From Glandiceps talaboti (taxonomy: Eukaryota; Hemichordata; Enteropneusta; Spengelidae), in NCBI RefSeq assembly GCF_964340395.1, contig NC_135568.1, forward strand, positions 9,532,776 through 9,596,775: 64,000 bases of DNA, in the 5' to 3' direction. Made by a program: the position numbers and the translations under genes. Under the pieces are notes generated by a model that ran no database searches, was not told the DNA's origin, and saw only the letters and a list, made by a program, of their open reading frames with translations. This document shows, piece by piece, positions 37,701 through 46,142 of this stretch; positions within the stretch are counted from its first letter, which is position 1, and the number at the start of each line of letters is the position of its first letter.

Positions 37701-40700
37701 ACTGATTTTTTCAATCATGAATAACTCAATTATTTTTCAGTTCTTTTAAATCTCATGCCAGATATACCATTTGCATGTGTTGTCATTTCCAAATGACGTA
37801 CTGTCTACATGTTGGTATGGTATATGTCTACTAACTTGATAGGATTAGTGATTGACCACATGTACTTACAGGTGTTTCACCCGAAGTGTTCCCTGACTCA
37901 CCAGGTGTACTGGGTAACTGATTGGGTAGTACAGGTACTGGACCAATGTCCATATGGTCTTCTGGTGCCACTGTATGTACATCTTCCATGTTGCCATCTA
38001 CTTCACAGTCAATGTCCATAGGAACCTCAACATTGTCGCTTTCTACAGGGAAATTTCATTTCTGTATCTGGCATTGAAAACTTTTGTATGCTCAATAAAT
38101 AGAATATGCAATAAGAAATCATTTGTATTTTTCATTGGCCAGTACTGCAACGTATATAATCTCTACATATTTTTTCCCCAAATGAAAGTATCACTCTTGT
38201 GATTTGACTCATATGTGTTGATAAGAATAGATTGGCTTTAAACTTAAAGCCATGTTCTCATGACCTGGCCAACACTACAATGTATCACAGAAGGGGTATT
38301 CTGACCCACATATTTGTTTGTTTTTGGGTTGAAGCAATATTTTTCAAGAACAAAAAGTTTAAAAGATAAAATAAAATAAAATAAATTTCCACTCTACCTA
38401 CCCTATTTTCTGAGGCCATGTTATCGGAAACACACAATTATTTTTTTTCCGGCTACGTACAATGTCAGTTTCTAATACTAGCAATGATTGGAGCCAATTA
38501 ACAGAATTAGCTATCTGATTGAAGAGTCTGGGTGAATATTAACCTAGAATCAGACCTGTGGGGATTTTTGGCGCTTACCTTTCCCCTACCATGCCTGACA
38601 TTTTGCTAGCAGCCACTTACTTTAATGAATGTTAGGCCAGAAATCAATAGTCTCCCCACCTGATTAGAATGAACTTGGAGGGTTCAGTTGTACAATGCCG
38701 GTAATTACCATATTCAATGGGGGGAGGGGGGGTTGAATGTTACTGCAAGAAATCATAATCTAATTTTAGGTTTGAACAAGTCATTGAAAATGACATAGTC
38801 CCCGCTATGATTGGGTTTTAAGGAACTGGCAGTTTATGTTGTCATTTTCAAACCTGGTTAATGTTGTGTGGCCTCATATGGTTGTTTTTGATATGACTAC
38901 TCTGATCACACAACAACACTTGTGAACCTAAATCAAACAGATATGTTGTGTCTGTTCATTGGACATGGAACATCACTACTCATGTTGTGTCTCCTTGTTG
39001 GACATGGGACATGCCTACTCTTCGAGATGATGTCATGGAATAAACCATTCAACAATAGAGGATGTGTCGGGGGGGGGGGGGGACCAGGGGACCCGTTCAA
39101 GCATGTCTGAGCTATGGCTTTGGACATAACAGCTACTCGAAAAATATCAGGCGTGGTAGGAGAAAGGTGAGAGGCAAAAATCCCAATATGACTGGATTCT
39201 TGGCTATTGACAGAACTGCTTCATTCTGAAGAATGTTCTCAAGTCAGAGAGCCAAGTCTCAAGGCCTTCCAGGTTGCTTCTTACCTCTTGATGCATAGCG
39301 AACAGCACACAAGCGTACAAGATCATCTTGAGACTGCTTCAATTGTGCATGGGTGTCCAAATCTCTTCTGAGATTACTTGCTATTGTGAAAGCTGTGTTA
39401 ATTTTGTCTTTAATTAGTTTCTGCAAGATGCGTTTCATCCACTCCTCACTGTCAGCCTCCGTGCTTTCTGATGTGACCGCTGTATCAACAGTACAATGGA
39501 AATGATAGTCATCATCTGGGAATAGACTTGTAAGGAAGTGTGCAATCCCGGAACAACTTGGCACCAGTACTGGAAATCCTGCCTGAATTGCAAAGTATGC
39601 TGCAAAATTGAAAGGATTTTGCTTCTCAGGGGCCACAAGTAACACACTCTGTTGCATCCAAGTTTCCATGTCATTAACACAAAATGATTTTGCTATGTTT
39701 ATTTGAAGATCTCCAGACTCTGCTTTGTTTTCAAGATATCTTTTGAAGTTTTCCCCTATTGCTGTATTAACGCCGTACAGATTCCATACCGGAAGAATCT
39801 TTTCAAACGTATCCGTAAACTTCTTGATGACCTTTCCGATAGCAACTGCAATGACGTCATATTGGGGAAAATCATCTTCGGTTTGCACATTACAAATGGT
39901 AAGAATCTGTCGTTTACCAAATTGAGGGGATGGAGTCATGTCTGTGAATGGCTTAATTGGGGGTGGATAGTAACACACATGTTCTGGTCTTTGGTGTTCT
40001 GGAATACCACCAAATTTCGTAATAAAATGATGATAAACGTATGGACCAACGGAAAAGACGACATCGGCAGCTTTGGCAAAGTCTAAGATTTGCCTCTCAT
40101 AATCGTTATTTCCTAAATGTTCTGGAATGTCATGAATGAAGAATACCATCAGTGATTCAGGTGCGATGTCCTTCTTAATATGCAAACCAATAGCAGCCAG
40201 TCTTCCATCTTCCTCCATCGTTATGTGTCCGACCACAACATCAAGAATACCTTTCAGTTTCTGCAAATATGGATAGTTGCTGGTGTGAGAGGTTATCCAA
40301 TCAAGTGTTGGCGTTTTGTTGATCAGTTGGTCTATTTGACTTTTGTCAGCATATATAATTTTAACACCTGTGTCATCATGAACAAAATCCTCATCAGACA
40401 CTCCCAGTGCTGTTATGTAGATCGACAAACCAGCGTGTGTCAGTTCCGATGCGACTATTTTGTTGATGACTTGAAGTCTGTTGACATCGTCAGACCATTT
40501 ACTGTTCACAATTAAACCAGCTGGACCTTGAATGGAATAAATATTTTATTTAAAATGTAGTTTCATACAACATATATACTGGTACATGTACTATGGACAT
40601 TGTGTTATCAGCTTACTAAGAAAAATACAAACTTCTGTTGTTGTACATGTATGTGATAGATTAGCCAAAAGTGGGTGACAGCATTGCCTTGGTTACATAG

Positions 40701-43171
40701 ATATAATCACCATGTAATAAAGAATATATAAACGCTGAATGGGTTGAATGTGCAAGGAAAACTTGCCATCAGAAATGACACACTATTGTGAATGTATTAT
40801 CCTAAGTACCTGCAGTAGAATTCTACCAACTGGGAGTAATAATGACTATTCAATTTCTTATTCACATCATAACTTCTGCTCCAAGTGCTATACATGCATT
40901 ACTGTAGGCATGCATGAGAATAAGTCAACCTCCTTGTTCTATTTTGACCCTCTAGTATGTGGTGACAGTGTTTTTGCTAATGGCGGTTAGTAGGTAAAAT
41001 CTACCAGGGTTCCCATGTCATTTTACCTGAGTTCCCAAACAAAATTAGTACCATAGACTCTATGGGCAAACACTGCCATTTTTACCCCTTTCTCCCTTTT
41101 TGTTACCAGGGTTCCCAAACTGTAGCAAAAACACTGGGTGAAATGATATTGCAGACAGTGACAATTAAATCAATGTAAATTACTATATCACTACTTTGGC
41201 GTGTAAAACTGTAGAGCAACTATTTCTGATTTTCAAATAATTTATAGAACATCATATGTCAAATTACAACATTGCCCATCATTAACATGATTAAGTGCCT
41301 TCAATATGGATATTAATTTAATACAGTCTTACCATCTTCTTGAGCTGCTGGTGTTTGTATTTGAACTTTGTCCTTTGCTTCTCCTCGTTGTGTTTGTTGA
41401 TTTTGATGTTGCTGCTGCTGCTGGTGCTGTGGAGCTGTCTGCAGTGCAAGTGCATGAGCCTTGTTTGCATTTTGAAACTTCAACTGAACTTCTTCCTTGA
41501 GTTTTACATATGAATATTCGATATTGAAACCTATCTTAAAGCGAAGTTTAACTTGTTCTGCTAATTCAAGTAGCTTGGCTTTTGTGAGAAGATCATAGAG
41601 ACTATCGTCCTTATATTTGGATAGATGGCCGGCTTCTTTTAACACCATGAACAGATCGTAGGCATTCTTGTCTTTCATCAATTCATTTCTGACTCGTTTT
41701 GGAATGCTTGGATAAGGCAGTGCAGCAGATAATTGAATCAATTTTGCACACTCATCTGTAAGAACAAATTATAAGAAAGAGTAAACGTCATGTATGATTC
41801 GTATATAGTATTGGATTGAATGCGTTGTGAACTACAGGGAAATTCAAGTTGCCTTGGCACTTAACTCATGGGACGCAATGTTTTTTGTATAAACATACAT
41901 GTAGATGCATTTCAATTCTCGCTACCTGCAATACAATTCTACACATCACTGTGGAGTCAAATGGAATGAAGTCGCACGACAACGCGTTCTAATGTCGACA
42001 ACTACACTTCCGGTCGGCTATGCTAATACATAGGAATGTTTCTTTCCCATTTTCAGTTGTAGACATCTCTTGTAATTTTGCTCTGGAAAGATACTGTACA
42101 TATTTAAATTTCCCACCTCCATAATTATATGAGCTTAAAACTTGCGTTTATCTTATTTGTTACAAATTAAACTGTTTGGAAGAAACATTCACGTGTATTG
42201 ACATAGGCGACCAGAAGTGTAGGTGTTGACAAATGCAAGCGCGGTCGCGAGACTGCGTTCCATTTGACTCCTTAGCGATGCATAGAATTGTATTGCAGAT
42301 AGCGAGAATTCCACATTAACAATAACAAAGACACCACACACAGTACAGCATTATCCCATATCCCTCTTCAGGTCAGGTCCATGTAAAAGACAATGGCTGT
42401 GGCAGGATTAGGGTTAATTAATGTGTAATGTTTTCATTAGAAACCTGTTTTTACTGCACTGTGAAAGAATAGCAATGTTTATCACTGTTCAATGTGATCG
42501 GGCAATGGATCCTGCTGTGTTTGTCGTTTCTCTGTGATTGTCAGTCTAGAGTTGAAATATGTCTACCTCTGTGTCAAACATGTAATGTTCCATGAGTGAA
42601 ACACCAAGCCTACATCATTTTAGCTATATGAACAGCAGAAACATGCTTCTGGTGAAAAGGTAACAATTGGACGTTCCTACTGATAATCAGCATGGTTACT
42701 TGTTTGCTTCTACATTCCACTTTGCACAGCACCTGTATAAATTGTTTATTCTGCATTTGTAATTGTCTAGGTGTTGCAAAAAATGTCACTTCACATGAGT
42801 TGAAGTGAGACAACTTCATTTTTACCTTAAAATAGGGAACTTACAATCCAGACCAAGCATATACTCTGCAGATGCAAAGGACTATGGGATTATGGTTATT
42901 CCCTTCAGTGTGAAACATTTCTCATGAATATTCATTGTGCAAACAAGATTATATTATTTCTGACCCCTACCATGCAATGGCCCACAGCAAAGATGCCATA
43001 TAAATCACATGATCAACTTGATGTGTGTGTGTGGGGGGGGGGGGGGGGGGTTATTTTTTTGTGCAAAAAACCCTACAAGTTGAGTATAACAGGATTGAAA
43101 TGGTTATTACCTTTGCCAATATCATCTGCCAAGTCCATCAAGTATGGTACAAATGGGTTGAATTCTTCCAT
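15975..43171 (-). CDS. DED - GT4-like glycosyltransferase - IRE1/RNase L-type kinase - KEN-tail fusion, 13 coding exons
   Basis: I do not recognise a named orthologue. Exons, minus strand in order: 43111-43171, 41333-41755, 39285-40526, 37870-38042, 37252-37400, 36109-36271, 35324-35518, 34684-34789, 33314-33462, 19087-19292, 18249-18320, 16688-16754, 15975-16160. Every junction is GT-AG, every phase agrees, and the sum is 3,192 nt = 1,063 aa plus TAG. Domains: death effector domain ~1-85; Gln-rich coil ~110-160; GT-B fold ~162-560; acidic/Pro linker ~575-635; kinase ~675-980 with intact catalytic residues; KEN-like tail ~1003-1040. No signal peptide or membrane segment is seen, so the protein is probably cytosolic, unlike IRE1. 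By family knowledge the death fold would recruit partners and the kinase might act as switch or pseudo-RNase activator; this is inference. Main risk: two neighbouring genes could have been joined, although the phases argue otherwise. Confidence 0.82.
17000..17405. repeat. Inverted-repeat (MITE-like) element in kinase-gene intron
   Basis: The left arm (~17,003-17,115) and right arm (~17,290-17,404) are inverted copies sharing TGTTCCCTAAGAACAATTTA and ATATAAACAACA and their complements. The element sits between kinase-gene exons 11 and 12. Confidence 0.7.
18249..19292 (-). CDS. Exons 10-11: kinase C-lobe and KEN entry
   Basis: Exon 10 (19087-19292) follows a 14-kb intron and continues the C-lobe: VAGMIAAYILSGGFHPFGN, equivalent to the IRE1 SAGCVFYYVISEGSHPFG strand-helix, then TWMLQMERQHRPSINQVL with the alpha-I Arg of RPS. 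Exon 11 (18249-18320) encodes HPYFWEPTRCSAFLNAVAEE. HPxFW at the kinase end followed by a helix is the signature junction of IRE1 and RNase L kinases to their KEN domain. Confidence 0.85.
18738..18925. repeat. Compound microsatellite (GT)n-(TATG)n-(TACG)n
   Basis: Long alternating tetranucleotide run. ORFs across it (Tyr-Val-Cys-Met or His-Thr-Tyr repeats) are artefacts. Lies in the intron between exons 10 and 11. Confidence 0.95.
19545..20112. repeat. Tandem duplication (~262 bp x 2) with CGACGTCGG palindromes
   Basis: The block from the GTCGGTGTGTCAACGTTTTC motif through a GCATCAATGAGGCTTTATTT segment occurs at ~19,576-19,837 and again at ~19,850-20,112. Related CCAACGTTGG palindromes occur inside it and at 32,500-32,740. 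Likely mobile-element-derived satellite. Located in the 14-kb intron. Confidence 0.7.
20497..20898 (-). other. Unassigned open frame (133 codons) ending at a splice-donor-like site
   Basis: The frame holds AAHNLVQMMATMLHLYDLKD and then a charged stretch (KFKHEEGEWKRHGY). It stops just inside a GTAAGA site at ~20,499-20,503, in a locally GC-richer patch. It looks more protein-like than other frames in this intron, but I recognise no family. Its donor phase does not fit kinase-gene exon 10, so it is not an obvious alternative first exon. It may be a transposon-derived exon or chance. Confidence 0.2.
21950..22090. repeat. Palindromic pair of Penelope-type terminal repeats
   Basis: Inverted arms (~21,951-22,008 and ~22,023-22,087) share TTTTGGTAGTACTGG, CTTTCTTGGTTGTAACTCGG and TTTCACGCATAGTGCG or complements. 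The same sequence flanks the Penelope-like fragment at 59.3-59.45 kb, so this is a solo terminal-repeat pair. A TA-rich tract precedes it. Confidence 0.7.
21976..22018 (-). ncRNA. Candidate type I hammerhead ribozyme, copy 1
   Basis: On the minus strand: helix I GTTGT, core CTGATGA, hairpin II CGCA-CTA-TGCG with a flanking U-U mismatch, core GAAA, short helix III ACT-CCG-AGT, cleavage position after GUU, then ACAAC closing helix I with five pairs. Hammerheads of this minimal type are known in Penelope-like retroelements. The opposite palindrome arm lacks the CTGATGA core. Confidence 0.7.
24174..24323. repeat. ~76-bp tandem duplication
   Basis: The unit containing GGATTCAGGCTAC and TTTTCTGGATCTGCAATTTG occurs twice in direct orientation. 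Intronic. Confidence 0.85.
24862..25985. mobile_element. Foldback element with long terminal inverted repeats and internal tandem array
   Basis: The left terminus (~24,862-24,962: GCGAGCATGTAATCG, GATTGATT tracts, TCTCCCTGGCTACTTTTC) is inverted at ~25,872-25,985 (AAAAGTAGCCAGGGA, tracts of AATCAATC, CGATTACATGCTCGCT). The inside (~25,290-25,660) holds four to five direct copies of a unit with GGCCCATTCCAAGTTACCAA and TTAGTTACCAAGTTAGGGTT. There is no transposase ORF. This suggests a non-autonomous DNA element of foldback type. Confidence 0.75.
27273..27402. repeat. Hairpin (MITE-like) element
   Basis: Arms of about 60 bp begin TTTGTTCCC-TCAGGACTAG and end with its complement; both contain GTCACACCAAAACAGTC. 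Lies between DUF4806 exons B and C. Confidence 0.8.
27933..28102. repeat. Hairpin (MITE-like) element
   Basis: Inverted arms of about 70 bp with termini TATATAATCCCATG. The inner part contains GTGTTACGTCATAATTCTAC on both sides. Confidence 0.8.
28986..29152. repeat. Hairpin (MITE-like) element
   Basis: Inverted arms with TTTTGGCTTA termini and a shared GGCCCTGGGCCACTTT block. Third foldback element within 2 kb. Confidence 0.8.
29929..30617 (+). pseudogene. DUF4806 domain exons D-E
   Basis: Exon D follows TTCCAG and encodes VRHLSTLGGVSSKDVVERIM then a W-L-G-K-G-K turn (LSTIYNWLGKGKLKNHALSQ). Exon E starts DAAKQSNVKEADCEAAIKNW, the last DUF4806 helix. TGA at 30,590-30,592 interrupts the frame, which otherwise stays open through KKRAEKQK to the donor at 30,618. 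Confidence 0.7.
31250..31860. repeat. Degenerate ~100-bp tandem repeats
   Basis: Four to five diverged units share TTTTTGGTCAAAAA, CTCCAAAACTAC, GCAGATTGG-x-TGAAATTT and ATATGCAAATTAGG. They start shortly after the DUF4806 stop codon and a GT microsatellite (~31,224-31,242). No coding meaning seen. Confidence 0.7.
32500..32745. repeat. GTTGGGCCAAC palindrome cluster
   Basis: At least seven occurrences of GTTGGGCCAACGTTG-like self-complementary blocks, irregularly spaced. Related CCGACGTCGG and CCAACGTTGG blocks occur at 19.5-20.1 kb. Frames across them are open by chance. Intronic. Confidence 0.8.
33314..36271 (-). CDS. Exons 6-9: protein kinase N-lobe, catalytic loop and activation segment
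   Basis: Exon 6 (36109-36271): Gly loop G-CEGTKVLLG, then VAVKRIF with the ATP-binding Lys ~704 and a KELEIV alpha-C Glu. Exon 7 (35324-35518): hinge IIMELCEKTLGTYI and catalytic RIIHRDLK (~795-802). Exon 8 (34684-34789): PENILIDCNG and DFG in KLADFGIS (~818-820). Exon 9 (33314-33462): GTICWQAREVL (APE replaced by ARE), then an acidic insert (MFDDEEEDEEDNEQDS) before SHRTDIQ. The ELC-x-x-TL-x-x-Y hinge, HRDLKP-x-NIL and G-T-x-x-W activation segment end match the IRE1/RNase L kinase family. K, E, HRD and DFG residues are all present, so an active kinase is expected. Confidence 0.85.
33480..33760. repeat. ~65-bp tandem array, ~4 units
   Basis: The unit contains AAAGTCCAGTCAGACTTATT, AGTACACTTGTATTGATTAC and TATCAAC. 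Lies directly beside kinase-gene exon 9, in intron 8. Confidence 0.88.
34210..34670. repeat. Inverted-repeat element; second member at ~42,360-42,640
   Basis: TAGGCTTGG...TTTCACTCATGGAACATTAC near 34,265 is inverted at 34,610-34,645 (TGAGTGAAACACCAAGCCTA). Shared inner sequence (TAACAAAGACACAATAAACA) appears inverted near 42,500 in intron 1 of the same gene. MITE-like family with two copies. Confidence 0.6.
36640..37020. repeat. Two adjacent tandem arrays
   Basis: First, about three units of ~60 bp around CTCACTGCATATATTGCTGT (~36,655-36,778). Then about three units of ~94 bp starting ATTGGCAGTCTCTG (36,779, ~36,872, ~36,967). Intron 5 of the kinase gene. Confidence 0.82.
37252..38042 (-). 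CDS. Exons 4-5: acidic Pro-rich linker and kinase pre-lobe
   Basis: Exon 4 (37870-38042) encodes an unstructured, acidic, Pro/Ser-rich linker (for example MDIDCEVDGNMEDVH and GPVPVLPNQLPSTPGESG) with no known domain. Exon 5 (37252-37400) encodes a basic helix-like part (WKSRHGVWREKLTNLM) and then IRLCETDDEYSIAT, the first strand of the kinase N-lobe. The last codon (GG|A) is split with exon 6 and makes the first glycine of the nucleotide loop. Confidence 0.72.
38285..38465 (+). repeat. Dispersed repeat Y fragment
   Basis: Contains TATCACAGAAGGGGTATTCT, GAAGCAATATTTTTCAA, CTACCTACCCTATT and TTATCGGAAACACAC. The same series lies inside both copies of the 2-kb duplication (47.5-47.7 and 49.97-50.15 kb). 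Transposable-element remnant. Confidence 0.7.
39285..40526 (-). CDS. Exon 3: GT-B / GT4-like glycosyltransferase domain
   Basis: One 1,242-nt exon encodes both Rossmann lobes (protein residues ~162-575). N-lobe: LIVNSKWSDDVNRLQVINKI, DVVVGHITMEEDGRLAAIG (~257-275), FFIHDIPEHLG (~291-300), AKAADVVFSVGP (~313-323). C-lobe: RQILTICNVQTEDDF (~367-381) and the donor-binding segment AAYFAIQAGFPVLVPSCSG (~470-488). This follows GT4-like domains that several invertebrates fuse to death-fold or TPR modules, whose C-lobe reads E-x-FGLxxLEA-x-x-x-GxPVLV. Here both Glu positions of the E-x7-E motif are lost (QNPFNFAAYF), so sugar transfer is doubtful. The exon ends AGAG|GTAAGA. Unspliced, the frame stops after eight residues at 39,259. 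Confidence 0.8.
41333..43171 (-). CDS. Exons 1-2: death effector domain and Gln-rich linker
   Basis: Exon 1 (43111-43171) starts at ATG 43171 in a good context (AACCATGG) and encodes MEEFNPFVPYLMDLADDIGK. Exon 2 (41333-41755) opens in matching phase with DECAKLIQLS. Together they give the six-helix DED pattern: hydrophobic H1 (FVPYLMDLADDI), H2 (CAKLIQLSAAL), charged H3/H4 (AYDLFMVLKEAGHLS), and H5/H6 (SLYDLLTKAKLLELAEQVK). The RxDL motif of H6 is replaced by KLLEL, so DED is favoured but another death-fold class is possible. A Gln/His-rich low-complexity stretch follows (CAGCAGCAA codons near 41,410), then a Lys/Gln linker. Intron 1 contains a 19-bp G run (43,032-43,050). Confidence 0.78.
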
Positions 43172-43429
43172 GGTTGCAAACAGCGTCTACGATTCTGGAG
43201 GACGTGCTACATCCAATTCAGGCTACCTTGTAACTTTTTAAGATTTTCCCATCATTCGTCACCAGTACATACACTCCAACACTACTACAGTTTGTTATCT
43301 GAAAGAAAGTTACTTTGATATATTTTATGATATCAAGATGTTAGTTTTTAAATTTTGAGTTAATCATTTACAGTGGTAACAAGGTGGGTGAGGCGTTTCA
43401 CATCTTTATCACTTGTGCTGTACCCTCCA

Positions 43430-43852
43430 GCTAAGCTTCATGCAGCAGACCCGGGGGTGGTATACCAGTGGCCAGCTCTGGTAGGAGTGTCTGGCATTGC
43501 GCTGGAAACCCCAGGACCCATTTTATACTCACTTCGACCAGAAATCAATACCTCATTTTAGACCATTTCAGATTTTTAAAAGATTAAAGTTAAGCCCTAT
43601 TAATGCACTTTCCTCAGGAGGCAACATTTTGGGGCAATTAATGGCAGTTATGATTTAGTAAAGGACCGGGCCATGGACCACATTTTAGACCAAGCGAAAT
43701 CGAAAATAATGCAAAGTGGACCCCATTTTAGACTCTTCAGCTCGATAAAAAACAGACCCCTTAGACTAAAAGACTAGAAAACACACCCCAAAGGGCGGCA
43801 CATATAACGTATACTCAAATAAGGCGGGTAGCCCCCCCCCCCCCCCCCCCCC
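43430..43852 (-). repeat. Dispersed repeat family X, copy 3, with C-homopolymer
   Basis: Inverted relative to copies at 8.03 and 13.6 kb. AATCGAAAATAATGCAAAGT and GGGCCATGG-type blocks appear in reverse order, ending in a ~21-bp C run at ~43,832-43,852. Confidence 0.65.
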
Positions 43853-44549
43853 AGGGAGCTGATGGAAATTGCTTGTATTGTATGTTGCTCAATTGTGGGT
43901 CTTGTATTTTACATGGTCTTTTCATGAAGTGTGCCGTACCATACTCTCAATCTAGTAGATTCATATGTTGAATATAATAGGGTGTAAATGTGTCATTTAT
44001 TGTAATTGCCGTCTGTCTAGGGATGACCTCAGTATTGACCTCTTTGGTATGACATCATCGTTTAGTATGTTAATGTAAGCGTAAGCCCTGTACTGCGCAT
44101 GTGCATGAATTTACTTTTCATTGTAAACTTTCAATATAATACACTCGGATTGATTGATTGTCAAAGCATTATATAGACAGTCCGGGGGAAACGCCACTGT
44201 CTATACTTGAAGTGCTATCAGAAACGGTAAAAACCGTAAACTTGCACTTCGAGAACTCCTGGGGTGAACGGAGACGTGATCGTGACCGTATTAGAGTTCT
44301 AGTTGAAGAACACATATTTCCAGTGCTAGTAAATTCAAGCACCCACAGTTAACAACTTGTCATCGTAATGATATATGGCGTCGTTCTGCTTGCAGACGGA
44401 TAGTCTAGTTCCTATACAGTATCGTTACGATTTATACCTTCACACTCACACTGTTGGCATCCGGACTAGTAGCCCTGCTTGCAGACGGTGCACGCGTTTC
44501 GCTCAACACCTTACTCCGTATACAAGCAGGACTACCACTGCCAGACGTA

Positions 44550-44690
44550 GTTGCAATTTTGAGGGGTTTTTTTGTCTGTTTTGGCGACTTTTTAAGTATT
44601 GGTGTTTAACCCGCACCTAAGGTACGGTTCAAGTAAACACCAAAACTTAAAAAGTCGCCAAAACAGACGAAAAACCCTCAAAATCGCAGC
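44550..44690. repeat. Hairpin element
   Basis: Inverted arms of ~60 bp; both contain AAACAGAC and GGCGACTTTTTAAG or complement. A tail of AGTCCTGCTTGCA-type motifs recurs around it and at ~7,740 and ~7,835. Confidence 0.75.
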
Positions 44691-45054
44691 AAAACGCTAC
44701 AATTATTACAGCTATAACAGACGGAGCTAGCATGATGTGAGTGAGTGTGGACTTGGGTCTGACTTCTCTGAAGTGGGCCGGAGTCCCGATTTCTACCGTC
44801 TGAAGGCAGGACTAGGATTGTAAGTCAACATCATATAACAAAAATCTCACCTTATATCAGTAAATTCCTCGGCTGTGTACATGTATTTTGACCTTCGTTG
44901 TTTGAAAAACGTACAAAACTTCCACACGCTACCTGACGCTACCTGGCTCTAGCGTCTTTTCGGGGAATACCCCTCATCAGCTGACAGGTCATGTGACCAC
45001 GCTAAGAAACGATCTCGCGCACGCGCACCGCGTAAACTGACTGTACATATCACA

Positions 45055-45525
45055 GGGCACCCAGGAACGTGTGACAAACAAAACAGAACAAAATAAAACA
45101 AAATAAATAAATAAACTATCAAATAAATGACAAATTAACAAGCAAACGAACGAACGACAAGTAAAGGGACAAATAAAATAATTAAATAAACCAGCAAATA
45201 AACAGATACTCGTGGGGGTATACCTAGATACGTTTTTGTATAGTGATGGGTACAAAAAACGTATCTAGGTATATCTGTTTATTTGCTGGTTTATTTAATT
45301 ATTTTATTTATCCCTATACTTGTCGTTCATTTGCTTGTTAATTTGTCATTTATTTGACAGTTTATTTATTTATTTGTCTGTTTGTCTCTTTGTTTGTTTG
45401 TTTGTTTGTTTGTTTGTTTGTTTGTTTGTTTGTCTGTCTATCTGTCTGTCTGTCTGTTTGTTTTGTTTTGTTTTGTTTTGCTTTTTTTTGTGTTTTTTTG
45501 TTTTGTTTGTCACACGGTTCCTGGA
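45055..45525. repeat. ~470-bp palindrome
   Basis: Arms (~45,055-45,235 and ~45,255-45,525) are inverted copies built from AAATAAAC and TTTG tetranucleotide-rich sequence. The centre is AACGTATCTAGGTATA and complement. The right arm is expanded by a (TTTG)n run at ~45,385-45,435. Confidence 0.75.
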
Positions 45526-46142
45526 ACCACTAATCTATTCTTTATAGTGGTCTGAGAGAAACCCAAATCCATGCATGAAATTTGGTGGACACATGGTGGT
45601 GCCAAATCCGAACTCTCGCGAGATACAGGCGCTTAATATTTCTTAGATTGTTGTTTTCCTTGTCTATAGGCTATGCTAACAACGTTTTGACTTGAATCTA
45701 TTTATGAAAAGAACACGTTTTTATCTTCGAGTACTTTAAGAGTGTATCATGACATATTGATACATTCGTAGTAGCAGGATTCGTGGGGTATTCTTTTATA
45801 AAATATTGTGTTATTTCCGTAAAAGTAGGGAGACTCTTCAAGTCAAAAAGCTGTTATATTTTAGCTTGTAGACAAGGAAAACAACAATTCAAGTAATATT
45901 AAGCGCCCCTATGCTCCCGGTATATAGAAACTAGAACTCCGCAAGGTCCATCTAAATGGCCACTAGAGTATCTCGTCAGAATCACCACAGGCACTTGTGA
46001 GCTAATACTTCTATTCTAGGATATCCATAATACAAAATAATGACGTTATTATAGGTATTTACGAATATTTACTCTAGTCCGATGCAGACGCCAGTGACGG
46101 TATTTTTTGAATATCATCAAAGATAGCCGACTATTTTACAAA

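Noticed and set aside
39259-40509. A stand-alone 416-aa glycosyltransferase gene
   Set aside because: Reading through a strong GTAAGA donor gives the stop; an acceptor precedes the exon, and flanking DED and kinase exons match in phase. Kept only as a possible isoform.
43032-43852. Long G and C homopolymers as quadruplex regulatory elements
   Set aside because: Single uninterrupted runs linked to repeat X or intronic sequence; no evidence of function, and sequencing length is unreliable.
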